Shown here in pieces: positions 29,161 to 38,367 of a stretch of DNA of 64,000 nt. The DNA lies in contig NZ_LMOP01000011.1 of assembly GCF_001423585.1 (NCBI RefSeq), positions 157,289-221,288 of the forward strand, in the 5' to 3' direction. Both the position numbers and the translations under genes were made by a program. The notes beneath the pieces were generated by a model. That model was not told the origin of the DNA, did no database searches, and was given only the letters and a program-made list of their open reading frames with translations. This DNA comes from Xanthomonas sp. Leaf148. GTDB lineage: Bacteria > Pseudomonadota > Gammaproteobacteria > Xanthomonadales > Xanthomonadaceae. Each line of letters starts with the position of its first letter. Position 1 is the first letter of the stretch.

Positions 29161-32100
29161 GTCGCGTCTCCCGGCCAGTCCAGAGCCACAGCGTGGACCG
29201 CACCGTCGTCGATGAGAGTGAAAGCAAGCTCGGCCTGCAGCACGCCATCTAGCTCCAGCCGTGCCGCGCCACCTGGGCGTTGGGTGACATCGATTACGTA
29301 GGTGCTGGCGCCGAAGCGATACCGCAGCTGGTAGCCCGGCCAGCCGGCCGGGATGCACGGCACGATGTGCATGCGTTCGCCATGCCGTTGCAGGCCGAGC
29401 AGCGATTCGGTCAGCAGCCGGTACATCCAGCCTGCCGCGCCGGTGTACCAGCTCCAGCCACCGCGGCCGGCGTGCGGCGCCACCGCGTAGACATCGGCGG
29501 CCAGCACGTACGGTTCGGCCTTGTAGCGTTGCACCGCCGCTGCATCGCGGGCATGGTGGATCGGGTTGATCATGCCGGCCAGTTGCCAGGCCCGCGCGCT
29601 GTCGCCCAGGTGGGCGAAGGCCATCGTCGCCCACACCGCTGCATGGGTGTACTGGCCGCCGTTCTCGCGCACGCCAGGGACGTAGCCACGGATATAACCG
29701 GGGTCGTGTTCGGTGCGATCGAACGGCGGCATCAGCAGCTTGACGATGCCGGCGTCGGTGTCGACCAGATGCTGGTGCATCGCGTCCATCGCTTGTGCGC
29801 TGCGCGCCGGGTCCATCGCGCCGGACAGCACCGCCCAGCTCTGCGACAACGAATCGATACGGCATTCGTCCGAGTCGCTTGCGCCCAGCGGGGTGCCGTC
29901 GTCGAACCACGCACGCCGGTACCAGCCACCATCCCAGGCGTGCTGTTCCAGCGACGCGCGCAAAGATTGTGCATGCGTGCGACAGGTCGCGGCGAATGCC
30001 GCATCGTCGCGCTGCGCGGCCACGTCTGCGAAACGCAGCAGCGTGTCGTAGAGGAAAAAGCCCAGCCACACGCTCTCGCCCTTGCCGTCCTTGCCGACCC
30101 GGTTCATGCCGTCGTTCCAATCGCCGCTGCCGATCAGCGGCATGCCGCGTTCGCCCAGCCGGGTCATGCCACGTTGCAGGGCGAGCACGCTATGCGCATA
30201 CAGCGACTGCATGTTGCCGGTGAGCTGGGGCAGGTCGTAATACGATTCTTCGTCGGGCTTGAGTTCGCGCCCGTCGATGAAACCCACGCGCTCGTCCAGC
30301 ACGCTGGTATCGGCGGTGGTGTCCAGATAGCGGCACAGCGCCTGTGGCAACCACAGAAAATCGTCCGAACACTGCGTGCGCACACCCCGGTTCTGCGGCG
30401 GGTGCCACCAATGCTGCACATCGCCCTGTACGAACTGATGCGCGGCGCAGCGCAGCAGATGCGCGCGGGTGAGCGCCGGCTGCGCATGCACCATCGCCAT
30501 GCTGTCCTGCAACTGGTCGCGGAAGCCGAACGCGCCACCGGACTGGTAGTAACCGCTGCGTGCCAGGAACCGGCAGGCGATGGTCTGGTAGAGCAGCCAG
30601 CCATTGGCCAGCAGATCCACCGCCGCATCCGGCGTGCTCACCTGCACGGTGCCCAGAATCTGCTGCCAGTGCGCACGCACCGCCAGCAGTGCAGTGTGCG
30701 CGGTGGCCACGCCACGGCTTTGACGTGCCAGCGTCAGTGCGCTGGCGCGATCGGCGGCCGCACCCAGGCGGAACACCGTTTCAAAGGTCTGTTCGGCCGC
30801 CAGCGTCACCGGAATCTGGATCGCCGCGCAGGGGTCCAGGCCGGCACCCACGCGCCCGGACAAACGCTGCCGAGTGAGCGCGGCGGGGGCGGCCAGGCTG
30901 CCGTTGCGCCCGAGGAATTCCCTGCGGTCGGCGGTGATGCTGCGGCTGGGCGCATCGGCATCGAAGAACGCCACGCGGCCGTCGAATTCGGTGTTGTACG
31001 GGTTGCGCGCGGTCAGCACGCTGCTGCCCAGGTCCACCTCGCTGACCACATGCAGTTGCGAGCGTGCGCGGATGTCGCCGAGCACCCATTCCACATACCC
31101 GGTGACGCTGAGCCGACGTGGACGCCCAGACAGATTTTTCAGCCGCAGATGGCTGAACTTGATCGGCCGCTCCACATCGACGAACACCCACAGCTCGCTG
31201 CCGATACCGTGTTCGATATGGCTGTAGACGCTATAGCCGAAGCCGTGGCGCACGGTGTAGCGCCCGTTGCCGCGGCATGGCAGTGCCATCGGCGACCATA
31301 CCTCGCCGGTGTCGTCGTCGCGCAGATAGAACGCCTCGCTTGAGGCATCGCCGACCGGGTCGTTATGCCACGGCGTGAGCCGGAATTCGTGCGCGTTCTC
31401 GGCCCAGCTGTAACCGGGGCTGCTGTCGCTGACCACGCTGCCGAACTGCGCATTGGCCATCACGTTGCACCACGGCGCCGGCGTGGCGGTGCCTTCGTCC
31501 AGGGTGATGCGGTATTCGCGGCCGTCGGCGGCGAATGCGCCCAGGCCGTTGTCGAACAGCACCGCTTCTTCGGCTGCGGCCTGCAGGGTGTGGTCCAGGT
31601 AAGCGGCATGCGTGCTGGCCAACGCGTCGGCGCTGTCCAGTTGCTGGATCGGCTCCAGCAGCGGCGGGTGCGCACGTGCGCTGGGGTGGCGCTGCAGTTG
31701 CGCGTCCAGGGTGCCGTTGGCATCGCTCAGTATCGCGCGTGCCACGGTCTGCAACAGCACGCGGTCTTCCTGCGAAATGTGTTCGATGGCGCGCACGAAA
31801 GTACCGCCGGGGCGGTCGAGCACATTGGCTTCGGGATCGGCGGCGATCAGGCCCAGGATGGCGTCCTGCAACTGCTGGCGATAGCCGGCCTGGCTTTCGT
31901 TCCAGATCACCAGATCCGCACGCAGGCCTTTCAGGCGCCAGTACGCGTGCGCCTGCACCAGCTGGCGCGCCAGTTCGAGATTGTCCGGGTCGGTGATGCG
32001 CAGCAGCACGATCGGCAGATCGCCGGAGATGGCGTGACTCCACAGCGCCGACTGGCCGCGGTGGTTGTGCAGCAGCACCTCGTTATCGGCGCGCAGTTGC

Positions 32101-35100
32101 GGGTCGACGAACAGCACGCGCGCGGCCAGCCGCTCGTAGAGCATCGCATCGGCCAACGAAGCATTGATCTGCCGGCGCGTGACCTGGCTCTGGGTCAGTG
32201 CCAGATCGAACACCCGGTCGGCCAGACGGCGGTCGCGGTACTTGTCGATCAATGCGGTGCAGGCGGCGCGTTGGGTGCCCACGCCGTAGACCATGTCGAC
32301 CTGCGCCTGCTGATCGGGCGCCAGCGAAAGACGGCAGCGGATCGCCACGATCGGGTCCAGCACCGAGCCGGCCGCGCCCGACAGCGCGGTCTGTTCGCTC
32401 AGGGCCGCCGGATTGCGGGTGCTGCGCCCCCGCCCGATGAACGCGGCGCGGTCGGTCTCGTAGGAGATCGTCGCCACATCGGCATCGTGCACCGCCACCA
32501 GATGCAGCATCCACGGCTGCGCCTCGTCGTGCCCGCGCGGTCGGCGTGTGCACAGCAGGGCCTGTCGGTCGGCCAGGATCTCGGTCTGCACGAACAGGTT
32601 GCTGAAAGCCGGATGCGCCTCATCGGAGGCGGCCGGCGCCAGCACCACTTCGGCGTAGGTGGTGATCTCGATGACCCGCGTCTGCCGCGAGCGGTTGCGG
32701 ATGCGCAAGCGGCGCAGTTCCACATCGTCCTCGGCGGAAATGGCGATTTCCAGATGGCTGTCGTACCGCTGGTGGCTGCCCTTGAACTCGGCCTTTGCAT
32801 CGGAAAAGATCGCTTCGTAGCGCTCTACCGGCACGCAGGTCGGCTGGTGCGCGGCCGACCACACCGCGCCGCTGTCCACATCGCGCAGATAGCAGAACGT
32901 GCCCCAGTGATCGCGGGTGCCATCCTCGCGCCAGCGGGTGACCGCCATGTCGCGTGCACGGCTGTAGCCACCGCCGGCGGAGGTCAACATGCCGTGGTAA
33001 CGCCCGTTGGAGAGCAGTTGCAACGCCGGCTGCGCCATGTTGGGGTCGCGATGGATACGCAACGCCATCCCCGCCTCGGTGGCGACCGGGCGTTCGGCTG
33101 CTTCGACCAGGCCTTTGACGTAGACGCCGGCACGCGGTGCGCGCTCCTGCAACAGCAACAACGTGGCCTGGAATTGCGGATCGGCGACAAAGCGTTGTTG
33201 CATCGGCGCATCGCGCAACACGTGATCCAGCGCCAGCAGCGCCATGCCCTGGTGATGCGACATGAACGAGCGCACCACGGCGTGTTGTTCGCCACGCGGC
33301 ACCCGCGAAGGTGTGTAATCGATCGCCTCGTACAGACCGAAGCGGCCGCCGAAGCCCAGCGCCTGCAGTTGCTGCAGATTGCGGCAGGCCGCATCCGGTT
33401 CGACCATCAACGCCATCGCGCTGGCATAGGGCGCGATCACCAGATCCTGGCCCAGCCCGCGCTTGAGCCCCAGCCCGGGGACGCCGAACGCGCGGTATTG
33501 ATAATTGCGCCGCGTATCGACCGTGTTGTAGCCCGATTCGGACACGCCCCACGGTACATCGCGCGCCGCGCCATAGCGGATCTGCGCCTGCACCGCGCCG
33601 CGCATCGAGCGGCTCAGCAGCGTCTGCGGGTAGCTGGGCATCACCAGGTCGGGCATCAGGTACTCGAACATCGAGCCGCTCCACGACAGCAGCGTCGGCT
33701 CGGCGCCGGTATCGGTCAGCGTGCGCCCAAGCGCGAACCAGCTGTCCTGCGGCAGCTTGCCCTGGGCGATCGCCACGAAGAGCCCTAAGCGCGCCTCCGA
33801 GGCCAGCAGGTCGTAATGGCCGCTATCCAGGCGGCGGTCGTCGACGTTGTAGCCGATCGACAACAGCTGCTGGGCACGGTTGTAGAGAAAGCCGTAGTCC
33901 ATCTGCGCCAGTTGCCCGGCGATATGCGCAAGCCGTTGCAGCTCCTGCACGCGCGTGGCGGCCCAGGTCTGCACCTGCGGCGGCTGGCTGCCGTCGGCCA
34001 GTTGCCGCAGCGTGGCGACAGCCTGGGAGTGCTCTTCCGCTGTGTGCGGAGAGGGGCTGGCGAGTGCCTGCGCGCACTGGCTCACCTCGTCCAACGTCGC
34101 CTTGCAACAGTCCACCAGGCGCTGCGGCCAGGGCTCTTCGTCATCGCCCGTGCTCGGCATCGCCGCCAGGAGCGATTGGCTCTGTGCCAACAGCAGCCGC
34201 AGGGCGGCATCGGCCTGGTGCAGGGTCGGCGTGGGCTGGTTGCGGATCGCCTGCACGCGCTGCGTCATCGCGCGCAGTGCGGCGGTGGCATCGTCGCTGC
34301 GCGGCGTCGCTTGCATGCTCAGCACGCCAAGCGTGTCGGCCAGCCCGTCGAACACCGCCATCGACACCGCCGGCGCATCCACCAGCGCCAGCAGCCCTTG
34401 CCGCAGCGTCAGCAGATGCCCGACCAGGTTGCCGCTATCGACGGTGGAGACATAACGCGGCATCAACGGTGCCAGCGTTTCGGTGTCGTACCAGTTGTAG
34501 AAATGGCCGCGGTGGCGCGGTAGCGATTCCAGCGTGGTCAGCGTGTCGGCCACGCGGGTCATCACGCCGGCCACGGTCAGGTAGCCCAGATCGTAGGCGG
34601 CCAGGTTGGCCAGCAACCCCAGCCCGATGTTGGTCGGCGAGGTGCGGTTGGCCACTACCGTGACCGGGTATTCCTGCACGTTGTCCGGCGGCAGCCAATG
34701 GTGCTGCGCGGTGCTATGGCTCTCGAAGAACGCCCAGGTGCGCCGCGACAATCCGCCGAGGAAATCGCGCTGCTCCTGCGACAACTGCGCCACCGGCGCA
34801 GCGGGCTGTTCGCCCAGCCAGGCCATCAGCCAGGGCGCGCCCAACCACGCCAGCCCCAGCGGCAGCGCCGCCCACAAGGCCGACGGCGACCACCACGCCA
34901 CCGCCGCAACCACCAGCGCCGCACTGCAGGCGGCGCCGGCCATCAGGGGGTGTTCGGCATTGCCGCTGCGCGCGCTGCGTTCCACTTCGCTGGATGGCGC
35001 CCACTGCAACAGATGGCGATGGGTGATCGTCATCCGCAGTAGCGTGCGGGCGATGGCCGCCAGCTGCAGCCCTGCCTCGAACGGCAGGCAGGCCAGCACC

Positions 35101-37826
35101 ACACCGGTGCGCAGCAGATACTGGCGCAGCCCCGCCCCCACCTGGCGCGCGTGATGACGCAGCCCCAGGCCCTCGGGCGGATGCGCCAGCGCATACAGCG
35201 CCGAACACAGCCCCGGCAGCAGCCACAGCACCAACAGCCAGAGCGTCCAACGCAGCGGTGTGGGCGAGCACAGCCAGCCGATCAGCAACAAGCCGAAAGC
35301 GGCCGGTGCCACCAGGCTGCGGCGCAGGTTGTCCAGCAGCTTGCCGCGCGACAACCACGACAACGGATTGCGCGCGCGCCGGCCACCCCGGTCGGGCACC
35401 CAAGGCAGCAGCCACGGCAAGAGTTGCCAGTCGCCACGCACCCAGCGCGCGCGGCGCTTGGCATCGGTGGCATAGCGCTGCGGATGGCGCTCGTACAGAC
35501 GCACGTCGCTGAGCAAACCGGCGCGCACATAGCAGCCTTCCAGCAGGTCGTGGCTGAGCACGCGGTTGTCGGGGAAGCGGCCGGCCAGCACCTGCTCGAA
35601 AGTGGCCACGGCATAGATGCCCTTGCCGATAAAGGAGCCTTCGCCGAACAGGTCCTGATACACGTCCGACACCACGCGCGTGTACGGGTCGATGCCCGGC
35701 TCGATGCCGAACATGCGTGCAAAGCGCGATTCGCCGCCCTCGCTCATGCCGGTGCCCAAGCCAGGCTGCAGGATGCCGTAACCGGCTTCGATGATCTGCC
35801 CGGACGCATCCATGCGCGGCACATTCAACGGATGCGACATCGCGCCGACCAATGCGCGTGCCGCATCCCGAGGCAGGTGGGTATCGCTATCGAGCGTGAT
35901 CACATAACGCACCTGCACCAGCGCGGCGACATCGCCTTGCACCTGCAGGAAGTCGTTGGCTGCCTGCAGCGGCGCATCTTCCGCGCAGAGCAGGCGGTTG
36001 AGTGCTTCCAGCTTGCCGCGCTTGCGCTCTGCACCCATCCAGCAGCCCTCGTGGGCGTTCCATTCGCGTGCGCGGTGCAGCAGGAAGAACCGATCGACAT
36101 GCGCGTCGGCATACGCCGCGTTGAGCCGATCGATGTGTTGCGCCGCATGCGCCACCAGCGCCACATCGGCAGGCAACAAGGCTTGCGCGGCATCGAGAAA
36201 ATCGGTGAGCAGCGCGAAGTACAGCTGCTCGTCGCGGTTGGCCAAGTAATGCACCTCCAACGCGCCGACCAGCTCATCGATGGCATCGGCACTGGCCAGC
36301 ATGCTCGGCATCACCACCAGCGTGCGGCAATCCGGTGGAATGCCCAGGCGGAGGTCCATGCGCGGCAACGGATGCGGGCGCACCCACAGTGTCGCCACCC
36401 AATTGACCAAGGCAATACCCAACTCGCTGGCAGCCAGGAGTGCGAGACCGGCGGTGGTCCACCACAGCGTCGCTGGCAGTGCGCTCACGCCCTGCAGCAA
36501 GAGGCCGGTCCATAGCAGGGCGATCAATGCGATCGGCAACAGATACACCGGCAGCGCAACGCGGCGTGCGCGCCGCCCGCGCGGCAATGGCGTCGGGCGC
36601 GCGGACGTGGATGGCGCGCGTAGCGCGGCACGTAACGTCGGCAGCCCCGCATCCACCAGGTAATAGCCCACATGGGCGGTTACCGGCGCGTCGGCGCTGG
36701 CCTGCGCGGCCAGCTGCAACACCGTCTGCGCCACCGCCGGTTCGTCGCAGTGCATGCGCTGGGCCAGGTGCTCCACCACATGCCGGTAGGCATCGCGGGT
36801 CTGAAAATCCATGCGCGCATAGACATCGGCCGGATCGCTGCGCAGGTGCTGCTCCACCACACTCATGCTTTCGACGAATTCGCGCCAATCCATTTCATCC
36901 AGAAACCGCAGGCTGCCGATACTGTTGCTGATCGCCACCTGTTCGGCCGCCTGGCGTTGGCTTTCGGCATGCACCAGCCCCTCCACGCTCTGGCCTTCGC
37001 TGGCCAGCCATTGCTCCACCCAGGCACTGGCCATCGACAGCACCGGGCCGCGGCCCTGGATGCCGCGCGTCAACTCAGCGACGAACGCGCCGGTGGCCGG
37101 CGGTTGCGAGCGCGCCAGATCGGCCACCACCACCACCACATCCTTGGGCTGGGCCGCGGCAGTGGCGTTGAGCAAGGCCGCCCAGTCCGCGGCGAGGGCG
37201 TTGTCGCGCCCGTCGTGCATGATGCCGTCGGCAATGCGACGCACGTTGTCGAGCAATGCCAGCCGCAGCACGATCGGAATCGCCCACAGCTCGCCGAGTT
37301 TGAGCGGTGCCACCTGTTGATAGGCCGCAATGAAACGGCTCAGCGTGATCGCATCCACACGCCCGTCGCCATGCGCGACGACCTGCAGGCCCAACTCGTA
37401 GACGCGCGGCAGGCCGATTGCGGTGGCGGTGCGCAGACGCGGCAGTTGCCGGCTGTAGCCGGGCGGAAGATGCAGCCGCGCCAGGCGCATCTGCTCTTCG
37501 ATCAGATAGTAGTTGTCCAGCAACCACTCGCCGGCAGGATGCAATCGCACGCCATCGGCTGCCATCTCGGTCAGGCGCGATGCCGCACCGTCGAGCGCCC
37601 GTTGGTTGAACTTGAGCCCCGACAACAACAGCTCGCGTGCCGGCCCGGTGTAGAGCGCATGCGAGGTTGCCAGCGCACGCGCCAGCGTTTCCATCTGCTC
37701 GTCGCCGAGCAAGGTAACGCCCGGTGCGACCGCATCACGGACCGGATGCGCTTGGAGTGATCGTGCTGGTTGGGTAATCGATTGCCACCAGAGAGAGAAC
37801 GCAGACGCTTTCCGCTTTGGCGGCAT
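29157..37826 (-). CDS. ndvB: Cyclic beta-1,2-glucan synthase
   Basis: The 2889-aa inner-membrane giant matches Rhizobium NdvB / Brucella Cgs in length and layout. An N-terminal cytoplasmic region (about 1-410) precedes membrane helices near 410-475. A GT84 domain follows with the DxD motif YVITLDSDTHLPRDAA and the RWVRGDWQLLPW motif. More helices near 830-960 come next, then a glucoamylase-like domain and the C-terminal GH94-type phosphorylase fold (GFRDQLQDSMAMVH, GSGDWNDGMNRVG). It primes itself, elongates and cyclises beta-1,2-glucan for the periplasm; in Xanthomonas campestris the product contributes to virulence. No downstream transporter gene is present. It is followed by the coupled 73-aa protein. 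Confidence 0.95.
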   Translation of the reverse strand: MPPKRKASAFSLWWQSITQPARSLQAHPVRDAVAPGVTLLGDEQMETLARALATSHALYTGPARELLLSGLKFNQRALDGAASRLTEMAADGVRLHPAGEWLLDNYYLIEEQMRLARLHLPPGYSRQLPRLRTATAIGLPRVYELGLQVVAHGDGRVDAITLSRFIAAYQQVAPLKLGELWAIPIVLRLALLDNVRRIADGIMHDGRDNALAADWAALLNATAAAQPKDVVVVVADLARSQPPATGAFVAELTRGIQGRGPVLSMASAWVEQWLASEGQSVEGLVHAESQRQAAEQVAISNSIGSLRFLDEMDWREFVESMSVVEQHLRSDPADVYARMDFQTRDAYRHVVEHLAQRMHCDEPAVAQTVLQLAAQASADAPVTAHVGYYLVDAGLPTLRAALRAPSTSARPTPLPRGRRARRVALPVYLLPIALIALLWTGLLLQGVSALPATLWWTTAGLALLAASELGIALVNWVATLWVRPHPLPRMDLRLGIPPDCRTLVVMPSMLASADAIDELVGALEVHYLANRDEQLYFALLTDFLDAAQALLPADVALVAHAAQHIDRLNAAYADAHVDRFFLLHRAREWNAHEGCWMGAERKRGKLEALNRLLCAEDAPLQAANDFLQVQGDVAALVQVRYVITLDSDTHLPRDAARALVGAMSHPLNVPRMDASGQIIEAGYGILQPGLGTGMSEGGESRFARMFGIEPGIDPYTRVVSDVYQDLFGEGSFIGKGIYAVATFEQVLAGRFPDNRVLSHDLLEGCYVRAGLLSDVRLYERHPQRYATDAKRRARWVRGDWQLLPWLLPWVPDRGGRRARNPLSWLSRGKLLDNLRRSLVAPAAFGLLLIGWLCSPTPLRWTLWLLVLWLLPGLCSALYALAHPPEGLGLRHHARQVGAGLRQYLLRTGVVLACLPFEAGLQLAAIARTLLRMTITHRHLLQWAPSSEVERSARSGNAEHPLMAGAACSAALVVAAVAWWSPSALWAALPLGLAWLGAPWLMAWLGEQPAAPVAQLSQEQRDFLGGLSRRTWAFFESHSTAQHHWLPPDNVQEYPVTVVANRTSPTNIGLGLLANLAAYDLGYLTVAGVMTRVADTLTTLESLPRHRGHFYNWYDTETLAPLMPRYVSTVDSGNLVGHLLTLRQGLLALVDAPAVSMAVFDGLADTLGVLSMQATPRSDDATAALRAMTQRVQAIRNQPTPTLHQADAALRLLLAQSQSLLAAMPSTGDDEEPWPQRLVDCCKATLDEVSQCAQALASPSPHTAEEHSQAVATLRQLADGSQPPQVQTWAATRVQELQRLAHIAGQLAQMDYGFLYNRAQQLLSIGYNVDDRRLDSGHYDLLASEARLGLFVAIAQGKLPQDSWFALGRTLTDTGAEPTLLSWSGSMFEYLMPDLVMPSYPQTLLSRSMRGAVQAQIRYGAARDVPWGVSESGYNTVDTRRNYQYRAFGVPGLGLKRGLGQDLVIAPYASAMALMVEPDAACRNLQQLQALGFGGRFGLYEAIDYTPSRVPRGEQHAVVRSFMSHHQGMALLALDHVLRDAPMQQRFVADPQFQATLLLLQERAPRAGVYVKGLVEAAERPVATEAGMALRIHRDPNMAQPALQLLSNGRYHGMLTSAGGGYSRARDMAVTRWREDGTRDHWGTFCYLRDVDSGAVWSAAHQPTCVPVERYEAIFSDAKAEFKGSHQRYDSHLEIAISAEDDVELRRLRIRNRSRQTRVIEITTYAEVVLAPAASDEAHPAFSNLFVQTEILADRQALLCTRRPRGHDEAQPWMLHLVAVHDADVATISYETDRAAFIGRGRSTRNPAALSEQTALSGAAGSVLDPIVAIRCRLSLAPDQQAQVDMVYGVGTQRAACTALIDKYRDRRLADRVFDLALTQSQVTRRQINASLADAMLYERLAARVLFVDPQLRADNEVLLHNHRGQSALWSHAISGDLPIVLLRITDPDNLELARQLVQAHAYWRLKGLRADLVIWNESQAGYRQQLQDAILGLIAADPEANVLDRPGGTFVRAIEHISQEDRVLLQTVARAILSDANGTLDAQLQRHPSARAHPPLLEPIQQLDSADALASTHAAYLDHTLQAAAEEAVLFDNGLGAFAADGREYRITLDEGTATPAPWCNVMANAQFGSVVSDSSPGYSWAENAHEFRLTPWHNDPVGDASSEAFYLRDDDTGEVWSPMALPCRGNGRYTVRHGFGYSVYSHIEHGIGSELWVFVDVERPIKFSHLRLKNLSGRPRRLSVTGYVEWVLGDIRARSQLHVVSEVDLGSSVLTARNPYNTEFDGRVAFFDADAPSRSITADRREFLGRNGSLAAPAALTRQRLSGRVGAGLDPCAAIQIPVTLAAEQTFETVFRLGAAADRASALTLARQSRGVATAHTALLAVRAHWQQILGTVQVSTPDAAVDLLANGWLLYQTIACRFLARSGYYQSGGAFGFRDQLQDSMAMVHAQPALTRAHLLRCAAHQFVQGDVQHWWHPPQNRGVRTQCSDDFLWLPQALCRYLDTTADTSVLDERVGFIDGRELKPDEESYYDLPQLTGNMQSLYAHSVLALQRGMTRLGERGMPLIGSGDWNDGMNRVGKDGKGESVWLGFFLYDTLLRFADVAAQRDDAAFAATCRTHAQSLRASLEQHAWDGGWYRRAWFDDGTPLGASDSDECRIDSLSQSWAVLSGAMDPARSAQAMDAMHQHLVDTDAGIVKLLMPPFDRTEHDPGYIRGYVPGVRENGGQYTHAAVWATMAFAHLGDSARAWQLAGMINPIHHARDAAAVQRYKAEPYVLAADVYAVAPHAGRGGWSWYTGAAGWMYRLLTESLLGLQRHGERMHIVPCIPAGWPGYQLRYRFGASTYVIDVTQRPGGAARLELDGVLQAELAFTLIDDGAVHAVALDWPGDAT

Positions 37827-38040
37827 GGAGACATTGCCTGTGCAGCATAAGTGCCGCTAGAGCCACGATCATGCGCGCTCGCGTTAGGCGACATGTGAAG
37901 GGGGATGCATGTGCAACGCGCGATGCCACGTGATGTCGGCGATCGATGTCGGCGCATGCGGCGCATGGCATCGTCGAATGCAGACGTGCAACGCGCGATC
38001 AAGCCGACGCGACAGTGATGGGTGCGTGTGTATTTAGATT

Positions 38041-38182
38041 GGCTAATAAAACGTAGCAAGCAGTCACCAGGTGGATGCGGACGGCGCGCTCATAACCTGC
38101 GTGTACGCGTGGTCCATGCCGCACCGAGCACGGGCCGCGCCTGCCTGGCGGTGCGCACAGTTACTTTGTTAGCTGCTCTTAG
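38041..38182 (+). repeat. Dispersed ~143-bp repeat, copy 2
   Basis: It starts GGCTAATAAAACGTAGC, has the interior GTGGTCCATGCCGCACCGAGCAC, and ends TTTGTTAGCTGCTCTTAG. It is very close to copy 1 (4796-4938). It lies in the gap between ndvB and the acylase gene (37827-38367), where no gene is supported. A short reading frame inside it only reflects the repeat. Confidence 0.82.
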
Positions 38183-38367
38183 AGCGATGCATTGACTGCA
38201 CCCACGATGGATCGCAGGCGCGAAGCGACCAGCATGATTCGCTTGCTGCGCCGGGCATTCTGCAATCGGTGTGAGCACACGCCGCCAATGCGGCACGCTG
38301 TGCTTGCTGCCTGTGTCATCGTGCAGGCGTGCGGCATCTTCCTTTCTGCGTTCACAAGGCGTCATCC

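Noticed and set aside
29280..36515. Long plus-strand frames opposite ndvB
   Set aside because: They are antisense shadows with low-complexity composition; NdvB motifs cover the whole region on minus.
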